From Longispora albida DSM 44784 (lineage in GTDB: Bacteria > Actinomycetota > Actinomycetes > Mycobacteriales > Micromonosporaceae), in NCBI RefSeq assembly GCF_000379825.1, contig NZ_KB903813.1, forward strand, positions 633,333 through 697,332: DNA of 64,000 bases, written 5' to 3'. Shown here one piece after another: positions 25,201-35,192 of this stretch; positions within the stretch are counted from its first letter, which is position 1; every line of letters starts with the position of its first letter. The notes under the pieces were generated by a model. It was not told where the DNA came from and did not search any database. It saw only the letters and a list, made by a program, of their open reading frames with translations. Both the position numbers and the translations under genes were made by a program.

Positions 25201-26322
25201 GTGCCCAGGGTTCTCGTCGACGCGACCAGCGTCCCGGCCGACCGGGGCGGGGTCGGCAGGTATCTCGACGGCCTGCTGGGTGCGCTGGCAGGCCTCGACG
25301 CCGAGCTCGCGGTGGTGAGCCAGCGCAGCGACACCGAGCGTTACGCCCGGCTGCTGCCGAAGGCCGAGATCATCGCAGCCCCCTCGGCCGTCAACCACCG
25401 GCCAGCCAGGCTCGCCTGGGAGCAGACCGGCCTGCCGCTGCTCGCACAGCAGGTCAGGGCGCAGGTCCTGCACGCGCCGTTCTACACCTGCCCGCTGCGC
25501 GCGCCCTGCCCGGTCACGGTCACGGTGCACGACGCGACGTTCTTCACCGAGCCGGAGCACTACGACAAGTCCCGGCGGACGTTCTTCCGCAGCGCGATCA
25601 AGACCTCGATGCGCAGGGCGGCCAGGGTCATCGTGCCCAGCAAGGCCACCCGCGACGAGCTGATCCGGCTGCTGGACGCCGACCCGACCCGGATCGACGT
25701 CGCCTACCACGGCGTCGACACCACGGCCTTCTACCCGCCGCCCGCCGACGAGCAGGCCAGGGTGCGCGCCCGGCTGGGGCTGGGCGGCACGCAGTACGTG
25801 GCCTTCCTCGGCGCCAAGGAGCCCCGGAAGAACGTGCCGAACCTGATCCGTGGCTGGGTGGCCGCCGTCTCCGGGCGTACCGACCCGCCGGCCCTGGTGA
25901 TCGCCGGCGGCTCCGGCCACGACGACGAGATCGACCGGGCGGCCGCCGAGGTCCCGGCGCACCTGCGGCTGCTCCGCCCGGGGTATCTGCGGTACGCGGA
26001 CCTCCCCGGGTACCTGGGCGGGGCGATCGTCGCCGCCTACCCCTCGCACGGCGAGGGCTTCGGCCTGCCGATCCTGGAGGCGATGGCGTGCGGGGCTCCC
26101 GTGCTGACCACGCCCCGGCTGTCGCTGCCGGAGGTGGGCGGGGAGGCCGTCGCGTACACGGGAGAAGAGGCCGCCGTCATCGGCACCGACCTGGCGGCAC
26201 TGCTGGACGACCCGGACCGCAGGAAGCGGCTGTCCGCGGCCGGGCAGCTCCGGGCGAAGGAGTTCACCTGGGCGTCCAGCGCCGAGGTGCACCTCGCCGC
26301 CTGGAACCGCGTCGCCTCCTGA
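25201..26322 (+). CDS. GT4-family glycosyltransferase
   Basis: 373 residues with two Rossmann halves of the GT-B fold. The N-terminal donor/acceptor loop is DATSVPADRGGVGRY, and the GT4 E(x7)E motif is in SHGEGFGLPILEAMACG (about residue 282). It is probably a mannosyl- or rhamnosyl-type transferase acting at the cytoplasmic membrane; donor not determined, but GDP-mannose is made by the next gene. GTG 25201 follows GAAGGAGG. A -10 TAGGCT lies at 25164-25169. The equivalent M. tuberculosis neighbourhood has wbbL next to manC. Confidence 0.85.
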   Translation: MPRVLVDATSVPADRGGVGRYLDGLLGALAGLDAELAVVSQRSDTERYARLLPKAEIIAAPSAVNHRPARLAWEQTGLPLLAQQVRAQVLHAPFYTCPLRAPCPVTVTVHDATFFTEPEHYDKSRRTFFRSAIKTSMRRAARVIVPSKATRDELIRLLDADPTRIDVAYHGVDTTAFYPPPADEQARVRARLGLGGTQYVAFLGAKEPRKNVPNLIRGWVAAVSGRTDPPALVIAGGSGHDDEIDRAAAEVPAHLRLLRPGYLRYADLPGYLGGAIVAAYPSHGEGFGLPILEAMACGAPVLTTPRLSLPEVGGEAVAYTGEEAAVIGTDLAALLDDPDRRKRLSAAGQLRAKEFTWASSAEVHLAAWNRVAS

Positions 26323-26446
26323 GCCGGGTTCCGGCCGGACACTCCGAAGCCCCAACCTGGCAGATACACCCCCTGGCCTGCGCATATCGGCGTCCCGGCC
26401 AGGGGCGGGTGGCACGATCCGGAACCCGGGCGTCAATAATGGCCAG

Positions 26447-27523
26447 ATGGTGTACTCGGTGATCCTGGCCGGCGGTGCTGGCACCCGGCTGTGGCCGCTG
26501 TCCCGTGCTGGCCACCCGAAGTTCCTGCACGCCCTGACCGGTACCGACCGCTCGCTGCTCCAGGCGACCGTCGACCGGTCGGCTCCGCTCGCCCCGATGA
26601 GCCGGACCTACGTCGTGACCGGTGCCTCGCACGCCGTGCTGGTCGCCCGGCAGCTGCCTGCCGTCCCGGAGGGCAACATCCTGGTCGAGCCCTCGCCCCG
26701 GGACTCCTGCGCCGCGGTGGGCCTCGCGGCGGCCGTGATCGCCCAGCGCGATCCGTCGGCCGTGATGGCCGTCTTCTCCGCCGACCACCTGATCAAGGAC
26801 GAGGACAAGTTCCGGTCGGTCGTGCAGGCCGCGGTGCACAGCGCCGAGCAGGGGTACCTGGTCACGATCGGCATCACCCCGACCCGCCCGGAGCCGGCGT
26901 TCGGCCACCTCAAGGTCGGGCCGGCCATCGGCGGCAAGGCCAGCATGGTCGAGGAGTTCAAGGAGAAGCCGCCGTACGACGTGGCTGTCGCGTACACCGA
27001 CTCCGGCGAGTACCTGTGGAACGCCGGGATGTTCGTCTTCCGGGCCGCCGACTTCCTCGCCGAGCTGGCCAGGCAGAAGCCGGCCCTGCACGAGGGCCTG
27101 AGCCGGATCGCCGAGGTGTGGGACGAGCCGGCCCGCGACGACACGTTCGCCGGGCTGTGGCCGCAGCTCGAGAAGATCTCGATCGACTACGCCGTGATGG
27201 AGGGTGCGGCCGCAGCTGGCCGGGTCGCCACCGTGCCCGGCGACTTCGGCTGGAGCGACGTCGGCGACTTCCACTCGCTCGCCGAGTCCCTGCCCTGCGA
27301 CGAGAACGGGAATCTCCAGCTCGGCGGCGAGGTCGTCACCCGCGATGTCCGTAACTCCGTCCTCGTGCCGGCCGGCGGGCGGCTGATCGCCGTGATCGGC
27401 GCGGAGAACATGGTGGTCGTGGACACCGCGGATGCCGTGCTCGTCTGCCCGCGTGACCGTACCCAGGAGGTCAAGCAGCTCGTCGACGAGCTCAAGGAGC
27501 GGGGCAGCGGCCAATACGTGTGA
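26447..27523 (+). CDS. manC: Mannose-1-phosphate guanylyltransferase
   Basis: 358 residues. The N-terminal nucleotidyltransferase motif LAGGAGTRLWPLSRAGHPK, the ADHLI metal/nucleotide site and the EEFKEKP sugar-phosphate motif are all present. It makes GDP-mannose from GTP and mannose-1-phosphate. ATG 26447 has no Shine-Dalgarno sequence, but AATAAT ends six bases before it, so the transcript is probably leaderless. The 3' end overlaps a small convergent gene by 32 bases. It works with manA and manB further right. Confidence 0.92.
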   Translation: MVYSVILAGGAGTRLWPLSRAGHPKFLHALTGTDRSLLQATVDRSAPLAPMSRTYVVTGASHAVLVARQLPAVPEGNILVEPSPRDSCAAVGLAAAVIAQRDPSAVMAVFSADHLIKDEDKFRSVVQAAVHSAEQGYLVTIGITPTRPEPAFGHLKVGPAIGGKASMVEEFKEKPPYDVAVAYTDSGEYLWNAGMFVFRAADFLAELARQKPALHEGLSRIAEVWDEPARDDTFAGLWPQLEKISIDYAVMEGAAAAGRVATVPGDFGWSDVGDFHSLAESLPCDENGNLQLGGEVVTRDVRNSVLVPAGGRLIAVIGAENMVVVDTADAVLVCPRDRTQEVKQLVDELKERGSGQYV

Positions 27524-27785
27524 CCCAGCCAGCTCCGCCCCGGCTGAGCAGGTAGTCGCGGGCCGGGTCCAGGGGCAGGCCGCCGGTCAGCCGGTAGGTG
27601 TGCCCCGGCTCCGACCAGCCGCCCCCGGTGACCGTCCAGCTCGTCCCGTCGTGGCGGAGGACATAGGTCTCGCCGGGGACCATCCAGTACGTGCAGAGCC
27701 CGTCGCCTTCGTCGGCGCCCTCGTCGTGCAGGCACAAGCCGGTGATCGCGTGCAGTCCGTCGGCTTCGTGCGTCGTGAGAATCAT
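27492..27785 (-). CDS. Small hypothetical protein
   Basis: 97 residues, not recognised. ATG 27785 has GGGAGGG upstream at proper spacing, which supports it being real. The sequence is a short beta-rich domain (TYWMVPGETYVLRHDGTSWTV, GHTYRLTGGLP) with no signal peptide or TM helix. The end overlaps manC by 32 bases tail to tail. Confidence 0.55.
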   Translation of the reverse strand: MILTTHEADGLHAITGLCLHDEGADEGDGLCTYWMVPGETYVLRHDGTSWTVTGGGWSEPGHTYRLTGGLPLDPARDYLLSRGGAGWVTRIGRCPAP

Positions 27786-28077
27786 GCGTGCCCTCCCAGT
27801 AGCCGCCTTGCTGTCAGGGAGACGACTGTCGGGTTTCTGCATGACACGATTTTTCGCGGCGTATTGCTCCTTGATCGTCGATCTAGCGGCTATGCGGGCC
27901 AAAAAGAGCTACTTTCGCGCTAGAAACGGCGATCATGGGGCTAACACGCTTTCTGGGGCCTGTGTCCGGACCGCGTAGCATCGGCATCGGCGTCATCCGC
28001 CGCTGCGCACCCAGACAGCGTCCGGTTCTCCTCTAGCCTTGTCGCACCGGCAACTCACCAGCAAAGGCAGAGATCCC

Positions 28078-28653
28078 ATGTCAGGTTCAACGGCAGTGCC
28101 CTGGTGGCACAGGCATCCGCCTGGTGAGTGGTTCGCGGAGTATCTGAGGGACCTTCCGCCTGGGCGCGTCGACCTGATCGACGGAGTTGTCTACGTGACC
28201 CCTCAGAACGAGTGGCATTCCACCCTGAACCGGCTGCTGCTCAACGCGCTGTCAGCCCTCTGCCCAGAGGACCTGCACGTCACGCACGAGAAGAGCCTGG
28301 CCATCGGCCCCAAGACCCGGCCGGAGCCCGACCTGATCGTCACCCGGGTGGAGCCGTTCATCGCCGATCCTGACCGCTCCGTCGTCATGCCCTCCGACGT
28401 GCTGCTCGCGGTGGAGACGGTTTCGCCGGAGTCCGAGGACCGGGATCGCGCGACGAAGAAGGCGCTGTATGCCCAGGTCGGCATCCCGCACATGTGGCTC
28501 GTCGAGCGCGGGGAGGACCGCCGCCCGTTCGTCCGCGTGCTGACCCTGTCAGAGGGTGCCTACCGGGAGGCGGGCGTGTTCACCGATCAGCTCACCGTGC
28601 CACTCCCGTTCCCGATCACAGTGGACCTGGCGGCGATCACACCCCGCTTCTAG
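28078..28653 (+). CDS. Uma2 family endonuclease-like protein
   Basis: 191 residues. DLIDGVVYVTP, RPEPDLIV and AVETVSPESEDRDRATKKALYAQVGIPHMWLV match the Uma2/DUF820 PD-(D/E)xK fold: the Asp, Glu and Lys of the nuclease core are in place. Members are widespread in actinobacteria and cyanobacteria; their cellular role is poorly known. Start ATG 28078 follows AAAGG; TAGCCT at about 28036 may be the -10. It converges with the NUDIX gene after eight bases. Confidence 0.85.
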   Translation: MSGSTAVPWWHRHPPGEWFAEYLRDLPPGRVDLIDGVVYVTPQNEWHSTLNRLLLNALSALCPEDLHVTHEKSLAIGPKTRPEPDLIVTRVEPFIADPDRSVVMPSDVLLAVETVSPESEDRDRATKKALYAQVGIPHMWLVERGEDRRPFVRVLTLSEGAYREAGVFTDQLTVPLPFPITVDLAAITPRF

Positions 28654-28661
28654 GACAGGCC

Positions 28662-29183
28662 CTAGCCCTCGAGATCCCTGGCTTTCCGGATCGCCGGTTC
28701 CACCAGGCATTCGGTCGAGCTGGTCAGCGGGGTGGGCAGTGCGTCCACCGGGAACCAGGCGAGCTGGTCCGACTCGTCGCTGCACACCGCGACCGCGCCG
28801 GGCGGGGCGATCACGGCGTAGCGGATGTCGTGGTGGTAGGAGCCGCCCTGGCAGCTGACCGGGTGGATGTCCCAGTGGATCGGGCCGGGCAGGAGCCGCA
28901 GGCCCTCGATGCCGCTCTCCTCGGTGGCCTCGCGGAGTGCGGCCCCGGCGAGCGTACGGTCACCGGGTTCGCAGTGGCCGCCGAGCTGGCACCAGGTCTT
29001 GAACTTGCCGTGCAGGCACAGCAGTACCTGGCTCAGGTCGTGGGACAGGATCAGCGCTGAGGCGGTGACGTGACCCGGTACGTGCTCGCGGGTCAGGGCG
29101 ACCGGCCCGGCTTCGAGCAGCTCCAGCGTCTCCTTCGCCTCCAGGGCGCGGTAGGCGTCGAGGGCGTCTTCGTAGAGGCTCAT
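28662..29183 (-). CDS. NUDIX hydrolase, translationally coupled to fbiB
   Basis: 173 residues with a complete Nudix box (GHCEPGDRTLAGAALREATEESGI: G-x5-E-x7-RE-x2-EE-x-G). Family members hydrolyse nucleoside diphosphates linked to another moiety. Its ATG overlaps the fbiB stop as ATGA, so it is the third gene of the fbiA-fbiB transcript. This coupling suggests a housekeeping or F420-related role, for example on GTP-linked intermediates, but that is inference. Confidence 0.88.
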   Translation of the reverse strand: MSLYEDALDAYRALEAKETLELLEAGPVALTREHVPGHVTASALILSHDLSQVLLCLHGKFKTWCQLGGHCEPGDRTLAGAALREATEESGIEGLRLLPGPIHWDIHPVSCQGGSYHHDIRYAVIAPPGAVAVCSDESDQLAWFPVDALPTPLTSSTECLVEPAIRKARDLEG

Positions 29184-30478
29184 CGGGTCACCAGGTATTC
29201 CTCGGGGTCGCGGGCCGGGCGGGGGCTGGCGGCCTCCGCCGGGTATCCGATCGCGACGGAGCCCATCGGGTGCCAGTCAGCCGGCAGGTCCAGCACGGTG
29301 CGGACGACGTCGGCGCAGAACATCGTCGAGGATACCCAGCACGAGCCGAGGCCCTGCGCGGCGAGGCTGATCAGCAGGCTCTGCACGCCGGCGCCCATCG
29401 CGACGTGGAACATGGTCCGCTCGGCGTCGGACCGGCGCGCGTCGGGGTAGGTGTGCGCGGCGTCCATGACCAGGCAGGGCACGACCAGCTCGGGGGCTTC
29501 CCAGAGCAGGTCGCCGCGCCGCAGCCGGCGTTCGATCTGCTCCGGCGTGAAGCCGTCGCCCGCCAGGTCGGCGGCCCAGGCCTCACGCATCGCGGTCAGC
29601 AGGGCCTGGCGCCGCTCACTGACCAGCACGTAACGCCAGGGTGTGGAGTGGTGCGGGGCCGGCGCGGTCAGTGCGTCACTCACCGCCTGCCGGATCAGGT
29701 CGTGCGGCACCGGCTCTTCTTTTCTGAAGGTACGGTGTGAGCGCCGGGCAGTCACTGCCGAGCGCTGTGCCTCCCCGGTACCGAGGCGGAACAGGTCGTG
29801 TTCGGCGTCCCTGACCAGCACCTCGGTGACGCCAGGCCCGTCGGTGTATGACAGTCCTCTGACGACGGCCACCGGTACCTGGTCGACCTTGCCCTTGACC
29901 AGCTCGGCGGCTGCGGCCAGCTCGTCGGCGACCGCCATCTGGGTCACGTGCAGCTCGTTGCCGTACGCGTCGGTCTCGCCCCGGTGGTCGCGGAGCGGGT
30001 GGATGCCGGCCGAGCCGATCGCGAAGTCGGCCAGCCCGTTGCGCCACGGCCGCCCCATCGTGTCCGTGACGACCACGGCGACGTCCAGCCCGCGCTTCGC
30101 CAGGCCGGCCCGGAGGGCGCGGGCTGAGGCGTCCGGGTCCTGCGGCAGCAGTACCATCGTCGATCTGTCCACGTTGGACTCGTCGATGCCGGCGTTGTTC
30201 ATCACGAAGCCGTGGTGCGTCTGCACGATCTTGATCTTGGCGCGCCGGGCGACCATCCGGGCCGTCTCCGCGGCCAGGATCTCGGCCTTGATCGCCTCGC
30301 GCTCGGGGCCGTCCAGTGGCACCTGGACGAGCCGCCCCTCGGCCTTGCTGACAATCTTGCTGGTCACGACGAGGATGTCCCCGTCCGCCAGCCAGGGGGC
30401 CGCGTCACCGATGAGCGCGGCGAGGTCGGCGTCCGGTGTGACGTCACCGATCCCTGTGACTGGCAGGATCTCTAGCAT
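29180..30478 (-). CDS. fbiB: Coenzyme F420-0:L-glutamate ligase / dehydro-F420-0 reductase (FbiB)
   Basis: 432 residues, the two-domain actinobacterial form. Residues 1 to about 245 are the CofE ligase (GDILVVTSKIVSKAEGR, DTMGRPWRNGLADFAIG) that adds glutamates to F420-0. The rest is an FMN-binding nitroreductase-like domain (RRSHRTFRKEEPV..., HHSTPWRYVLV, GLGSCWVSS) that reduces dehydro-F420-0. ATG 30478 overlaps the fbiA stop within ATGCTAG, giving tight coupling. Confidence 0.94.
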   Translation of the reverse strand: MLEILPVTGIGDVTPDADLAALIGDAAPWLADGDILVVTSKIVSKAEGRLVQVPLDGPEREAIKAEILAAETARMVARRAKIKIVQTHHGFVMNNAGIDESNVDRSTMVLLPQDPDASARALRAGLAKRGLDVAVVVTDTMGRPWRNGLADFAIGSAGIHPLRDHRGETDAYGNELHVTQMAVADELAAAAELVKGKVDQVPVAVVRGLSYTDGPGVTEVLVRDAEHDLFRLGTGEAQRSAVTARRSHRTFRKEEPVPHDLIRQAVSDALTAPAPHHSTPWRYVLVSERRQALLTAMREAWAADLAGDGFTPEQIERRLRRGDLLWEAPELVVPCLVMDAAHTYPDARRSDAERTMFHVAMGAGVQSLLISLAAQGLGSCWVSSTMFCADVVRTVLDLPADWHPMGSVAIGYPAEAASPRPARDPEEYLVTR

Positions 30479-31380
30479 CGGACCGCAGCCTCCACCATCG
30501 CGACCGTCGCGGCCTCGTCCGTCATCCACAGGGGAGCGTTGACCACCTTCACGCCCTCGATCGAGGCGGTGTCGCCCGAGTCGATCAGCCAGGCCGTCAG
30601 GAAGTCCGCGTAGAGCCCGCCGACCGCCTCCGCCGTGACCGGCACACCCAGCACGGCGAGGCACTTGTCGGCCATGCCGCGTACCGGGCTGCCGCCGATG
30701 ATGGGGGAGATGCCGACGACCCGCCGGCCGCGCAGGGCCTCACGAATCCCCGGTACCGCCAGGATCGGGGCAATCGACACGACTGGGTTGGACGGTGCGA
30801 CCAGGATCACATCGGCACTCGCCAGGGCATCGAGTACACCGGGGGCCGGCCTGGCCTCCGCGGCACCTGTGAACACGAAGCTCTCGGTCGGGATCTCGGC
30901 GCGGTGCCGGATCCACCACTCCTGGAAATGCACGGCCTGACCTGAGCAGATGGCATGCGTCTCGACCCGCTGGTCGGTCGCGGGGAGCATGGTGACGCCG
31001 GGCTGCCAGCGCTCGTTCAGCCGGGCGGTGACGGCCGACAGCGGCACGCCGGCCGTGAGCATCCTGGTCCGGACGAGGTGCGTGGCGATGTCCTTGTCAC
31101 CGAGGCCGAACCAGTCGGGACCCGCGCCGTACGCCGCCAGCTCCTCCTTGACCCGCCAGCTCTCGCCGGCCCGGCCCCAGCCGCGTTCGGTGTCGTTGCC
31201 GCCACCCAGCGTGTACATGATGGAGTCGAGATCGGGGCAGATCCGCAGGCCGTGCATGGTCACGTCGTCGCCGACATTGACGATCGCGGTTACCTCCGCG
31301 TCGTGGGCCGCAGCCCAGGCACGCACCCCGAGCAGGAACCTCGCCCCGCCGATCCCCCCAGCCAATACCGCAATCCGCAT
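30472..31380 (-). CDS. fbiA: 2-phospho-L-lactate/PEP transferase for F420 (FbiA, CofD)
   Basis: 302 residues. The N-terminus MRIAVLAGGIGGARFLLG, NVGDDVTMHGLRICPDLDSIMYTL and VVGISPIIGGSPVRGMA are CofD signatures. It transfers the phospholactyl or enolpyruvyl group from its GDP- or GPP-type donor to FO, making (dehydro-)F420-0. ATG 31380 is preferred because AAGG lies at normal spacing; ATG 31389 would directly abut it. First gene of fbiA-fbiB-NUDIX; divergent from the membrane protein at 31462. Confidence 0.94.
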   Translation of the reverse strand: MRIAVLAGGIGGARFLLGVRAWAAAHDAEVTAIVNVGDDVTMHGLRICPDLDSIMYTLGGGNDTERGWGRAGESWRVKEELAAYGAGPDWFGLGDKDIATHLVRTRMLTAGVPLSAVTARLNERWQPGVTMLPATDQRVETHAICSGQAVHFQEWWIRHRAEIPTESFVFTGAAEARPAPGVLDALASADVILVAPSNPVVSIAPILAVPGIREALRGRRVVGISPIIGGSPVRGMADKCLAVLGVPVTAEAVGGLYADFLTAWLIDSGDTASIEGVKVVNAPLWMTDEAATVAMVEAAVRC

Positions 31381-31461
31381 GGTAGGCATCCTTGCGTACC
31401 GGCTATCGCCCCTGGCGCGGGCCTACTAGGCTCGGCGGCAGCAAACTCTGGAGGAGGCGCT

Positions 31462-32547
31462 GTGTCCACCCCGACCGCAGCCGAAGAGAAGTCGGCAGCA
31501 GAAGTCACCAAGCCCTACCGGCAGATCGCAGCTCTCGTGCTGCTCGCGGTCGCTGGCCTACACCTCTTGCTGGGCGTCTTCGGGCTCCTGGTCGTCACGG
31601 AAGGCTGGGCGGACACCTTCACCAGCCGGGCGTTCAGCGGCTTCGGTGACTTCGTGTCGCTGCTGGTCATCGCGCTGCCGTTCGTGGCCGTGCTGATCGC
31701 CACGCACGTCAAGCCCGTCACAGAGAACGCGAAGGTCGTCACGCTCGTCGCCCTGATCGAGTACGCGGTGGCGCTGCTGTTCGGCCTGATCACCCTGGTG
31801 CTCGGCACGATCCACGCGCTCGACGTCTCCGGGTCGTACAGCGAGGTCACCGGGACCACGGTGGGCGACACGCTCTCGGTGATCTACCAGGTCTTCGGCC
31901 GGCTCGCGTCGCTGGCGCTGCTCGGGTTCGCGGCGTTCCTCGTGTTCCGGGTGTACTCCGGCGTGTACGTGGTGCCGAAGCCCGCCGCTCCGGCCCAGGC
32001 CCAGTACCCGGGCTACGCCCAGCAGTATGCGCAGCCGCAGCAGGGCGGCTACGCCCCGCAGCAGCCGTACGGCCAGCCGCAGCAGCAGGGTTACCAGCAG
32101 CAGGCCGCCCCGGCCCAGCAGCAGGCCCTGCAGCAGCCCTACGGCCAGCCGCAGCAGCCGGGCTACGGTGCCCAGCAGCCGTACGGCCAGCCGCAGCAGG
32201 CCCAGCAGCCGCAGCCGGGCCAGTACGGCCAGTCCACGCAGATCTTCACCCCGCAGGGCCAGCCACAGGCCCCGCAGACCCCGCCGGCCGGCAGCTCGCC
32301 GTTCGCCAGCTACGCGGCGCCCACCTCGGCCCCGCCGAGCCCGTCGTCGGCCCCGCCGGCCCAGCAGGGCTACAACCCGCAGCAGCCGCCGACCTCGGCC
32401 TGGCCAGCGGCCCCGGCCCAGCCGGACCCGCAGGCCACGCCGCCCGGCGGCGTGTTCAACCCGCAGCAGCCGGAGCAGCACACCCAGCTGCTCCCGCCGG
32501 GCCAGAGCCCCCAGAACCCCCAGGGCGGCCAGCACCACCAGCAGTAG
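31462..32547 (+). CDS. Four-TM membrane protein with Gln/Pro/Tyr-rich tail
   Basis: 361 residues. After an acidic N-terminus come four TM helices (about 25-165). A long low-complexity tail then runs from about 175 to the end, dominated by QPYGQPQQ, GYAPQQ and APAQ repeats, ending HHQQ. Such disordered tails often mediate clustering or partner binding. No catalytic motif is seen; function unknown. GTG 31462 follows GGAGGAGG; a -10 TAGGCT sits at 31427-31432. Hairpin repeat copy B starts four bases after the stop. Confidence 0.8.
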   Translation: MSTPTAAEEKSAAEVTKPYRQIAALVLLAVAGLHLLLGVFGLLVVTEGWADTFTSRAFSGFGDFVSLLVIALPFVAVLIATHVKPVTENAKVVTLVALIEYAVALLFGLITLVLGTIHALDVSGSYSEVTGTTVGDTLSVIYQVFGRLASLALLGFAAFLVFRVYSGVYVVPKPAAPAQAQYPGYAQQYAQPQQGGYAPQQPYGQPQQQGYQQQAAPAQQQALQQPYGQPQQPGYGAQQPYGQPQQAQQPQPGQYGQSTQIFTPQGQPQAPQTPPAGSSPFASYAAPTSAPPSPSSAPPAQQGYNPQQPPTSAWPAAPAQPDPQATPPGGVFNPQQPEQHTQLLPPGQSPQNPQGGQHHQQ

Positions 32548-32550
32548 GTT

Positions 32551-32690
32551 GTGCCGACCCGCTGAGAACGAATCCGGACTGCGCGAAACGGCTTCCCACG
32601 TACAACACCGGTACGAGGGAAGCCGTTTCGCTTGCCAGATCCGCCCCCAGCGGGCCACCTCGCCTTAGACCAAGATCAAACCCAAGATTC
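32551..32690 (+). repeat. AACACCG-loop structured repeat, copy B
   Basis: Begins GTGCCGACCCGCTGAGA, identical to copy D. Outer stem CCCGCTG/CAGCGGG (32558, 32648). Inner 15-bp perfect stem (32583-32597 with 32617-32631), then GTAC-AACACCG-GTAC at the tip. Downstream GGGCCACCTCGCCTTAGACCAAG and a short CAAGATC/CAAGATT repeat. Lies between the membrane protein gene and fbiC. Confidence 0.8.
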
Positions 32691-32723
32691 TGGGCCTTCT
32701 TTACTCGGGAGTAAGGTGGCGGG

Positions 32724-35192
32724 GTGATGAGTGACGGGATGCGGCGGGCGCTGCGCCGGGTCCGGGACGGCCGGGCCATCGATCAGGCAGAGGCCGCCGT
32801 GCTGCTGGGGGCCCGTGGCGAGGCGCTGGGGGAGCTGCTGGCAGCCGCCGGACAGGTCCGCGACGCCGGGCTGCTCGCGGCCGGGCGGCCGGGTGTCGTC
32901 ACGTACTCGAAGAAGGTCTTCATCCCGTTGACCCGGCTCTGCCGGGACCGCTGTCACTACTGCACGTTCGCCACGGTGCCGCACCGGCTGCCCGCCCCGT
33001 TCCTGGAGAAGGACGAGGTGCTGGCCATCGCCCGGTCGGGCGCCGCGCTGGGCTGCAAGGAAGCGCTCTTCACGCTGGGCGACCGGCCGGAGGACCGCTG
33101 GGATGCCGCCAGGGTCTGGCTGGACGAGCGCGGGTACGACTCGACGATCGACTACGTCCGGGCCTGCGCCATCGCGGTACTGGAAGAGACTGGTCTCCTG
33201 CCGCACCTCAACCCCGGCGTGCTCTCCTGGGCTGATCTGCAGCGGCTGAAGCCCGTGGCGCCCAGCATGGGCATGATGCTGGAAACCACGGCGACGCGGC
33301 TGTGGTCGGAGCCCGGTGGCCCGCACTACGGTTCGCCGGACAAGGAGCCCGCCGTGCGGCTGCGGGTGCTGGAGGACGCTGGCCGGGTCGGGGTCCCGTT
33401 CACGACCGGCATCCTGATCGGCATCGGCGAGGATCTGGCGGAGCGGGCCGAGTCGCTGTTCGCCATCCGCCGGATCGCGCGCGAGTACGGGCACATCCAG
33501 GAAGTCATCGTGCAGAACTTCCGCGCCAAGCCCGACACGGCGATGCGCGGCATGCCGGACGCCGAGGCGGAGGAGCTGGCGGCCGCCGTGGCCGTCGCCC
33601 GGCTCGTGCTCGGCCCGCAGGCGCGCATCCAGGCCCCGCCGAACCTGATCGGTGACGAGTTCTCCCTGCTGCTCGCGGCCGGGATCGACGACTGGGGTGG
33701 CGTCTCGCCGCTCACGCCGGACCACGTGAACCCTGAGCGGCCCTGGCCACACCTCGACGAGCTGGCCGCCCGGTCGGCCGACGCCGGTTTCACGCTCACC
33801 GAGCGGCTCACGATCTACCCGCCGTACATCAGGGAGGGGTGGCTCGACCCGCGCCTCGGCGGGCACGTGGCCGCGCTCGCCCTCCCGAGTGGCCTCGCGG
33901 ACCCGGAGGCGTACCCGGCGGGGCTCGCCTGGCAGGAGCCGGACGGCGGCTGGGAGTCGGCGGGCCGGACCGACCTGCACTCCGCTGTGGACACCGAGGG
34001 CCGGACGGGTGACCGCCGTTCCGACTTCGACGACGTGTACGGGGACTGGGCGACCGTGGCTGCCCACGCCGGTGGCGAGCTGTCGGCCGGCGGGGACCTG
34101 CGGAAGGCGCTGGATCTGGCCGGTACCGACCCGGCGGCGCTGCTCGACCACGACGACCTGGCTCTCGCGCTGTTCACGGCTGACGGGCCGGCGCTCGACG
34201 AGCTGTGCCGGATCGCCGACGACGTCCGGCGGGACACGGTCGGCGACGACGTCACGTACGTGATCAACCGCAACATCAACTTCTCGAACGTCTGCTACGT
34301 CGGCTGCCGGTTCTGCGCCTTCGCCCAGCGGGAGCGGGACGCCGACGCGTACCGGCTCAGCGTCGCCGAGGTCGCCGAGCGGGCGCTGGAGGCGAAGCTC
34401 GACGGCGCGACCGAGGTCTGTCTCCAGGGCGGGATCGACCCCAAGCTGCCGAACTCGGTGTACGCGGAGCTGGTCGCCGCGATCAAGGTCAAGGTACCTG
34501 GCATGCACGTGCACGCCTTCTCCCCGATGGAGATCGTCACGGCCGCCTCGAAGGCCGGGGTGTCCATCCGGGACTGGCTGGGCTCCCTCAAGGACGCCGG
34601 CCTCGACACCATCCCCGGCACGGCAGCCGAGATCCTCGACGACGAGGTCCGCTGGGTCCTCACGAAGGGCAAGTTACCCACCTCGGCGTGGGTAGACGTG
34701 GTTTCGACGGCGCACGAGCTGGGCATCCGTAGCTCATGCACCATGATGTACGGCCACGTCGACCACCCCGGCCACTGGCTCGGCCACTTCCGCGTGCTGG
34801 CGGGCATCCAGGACCGGACGGGTGGCTTCACCGAGTTCGTCGCGCTGCCTTTCGTGCACGCCAACGCACCCCTGTACCTGGCAGGCATCGCCAGGCCCGG
34901 CCCGACGACCCGCGACAACCGTGCCGTGCACGCGATGGCACGCCTGCTCCTGCACGGCCGGATCGCCAACATCCAGTGCTCGTGGGTGAAGCTCGGTGAC
35001 GAGGGCACGGCGGCCCTGCTGAACGGCGGGTGCAACGACCTCGGCGGGACGCTGATGGAGGAGACGATCAGCCGGATGGCCGGCTCCTCGCACGGCTCGG
35101 CGCGTACCGTCGCCCAGTTGCACGGGATCGCCGAGCTGGCCGGGCGCCGGGCTCGTCAGCGGACGACCCTCTACGGGACGCCGGCGGCCTGA
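32724..35192 (+). CDS. fbiC: FO synthase (FbiC, fused CofG-CofH)
   Basis: 822 residues with two radical-SAM domains. The N-terminal CofG half has Cys73, Cys77, Cys80 (CRDRCHYC) and the C-terminal CofH half has Cys524, Cys528, Cys531 (CYVGCRFC), each holding a 4Fe-4S cluster. Together they build the deazaflavin FO from tyrosine and the flavin precursor 5-amino-6-ribitylamino-uracil. GTG 32724 is chosen from AAGG spacing; ATG 32727 is equally possible. It is separated from fbiA-fbiB by the membrane gene and repeat copy B. Confidence 0.95.
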   Translation: MMSDGMRRALRRVRDGRAIDQAEAAVLLGARGEALGELLAAAGQVRDAGLLAAGRPGVVTYSKKVFIPLTRLCRDRCHYCTFATVPHRLPAPFLEKDEVLAIARSGAALGCKEALFTLGDRPEDRWDAARVWLDERGYDSTIDYVRACAIAVLEETGLLPHLNPGVLSWADLQRLKPVAPSMGMMLETTATRLWSEPGGPHYGSPDKEPAVRLRVLEDAGRVGVPFTTGILIGIGEDLAERAESLFAIRRIAREYGHIQEVIVQNFRAKPDTAMRGMPDAEAEELAAAVAVARLVLGPQARIQAPPNLIGDEFSLLLAAGIDDWGGVSPLTPDHVNPERPWPHLDELAARSADAGFTLTERLTIYPPYIREGWLDPRLGGHVAALALPSGLADPEAYPAGLAWQEPDGGWESAGRTDLHSAVDTEGRTGDRRSDFDDVYGDWATVAAHAGGELSAGGDLRKALDLAGTDPAALLDHDDLALALFTADGPALDELCRIADDVRRDTVGDDVTYVINRNINFSNVCYVGCRFCAFAQRERDADAYRLSVAEVAERALEAKLDGATEVCLQGGIDPKLPNSVYAELVAAIKVKVPGMHVHAFSPMEIVTAASKAGVSIRDWLGSLKDAGLDTIPGTAAEILDDEVRWVLTKGKLPTSAWVDVVSTAHELGIRSSCTMMYGHVDHPGHWLGHFRVLAGIQDRTGGFTEFVALPFVHANAPLYLAGIARPGPTTRDNRAVHAMARLLLHGRIANIQCSWVKLGDEGTAALLNGGCNDLGGTLMEETISRMAGSSHGSARTVAQLHGIAELAGRRARQRTTLYGTPAA

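Noticed and set aside
32000-32250. Repeated CAGCCGCAGCAG units
   Set aside because: Explained by the Gln/Pro/Tyr-rich protein tail in frame.
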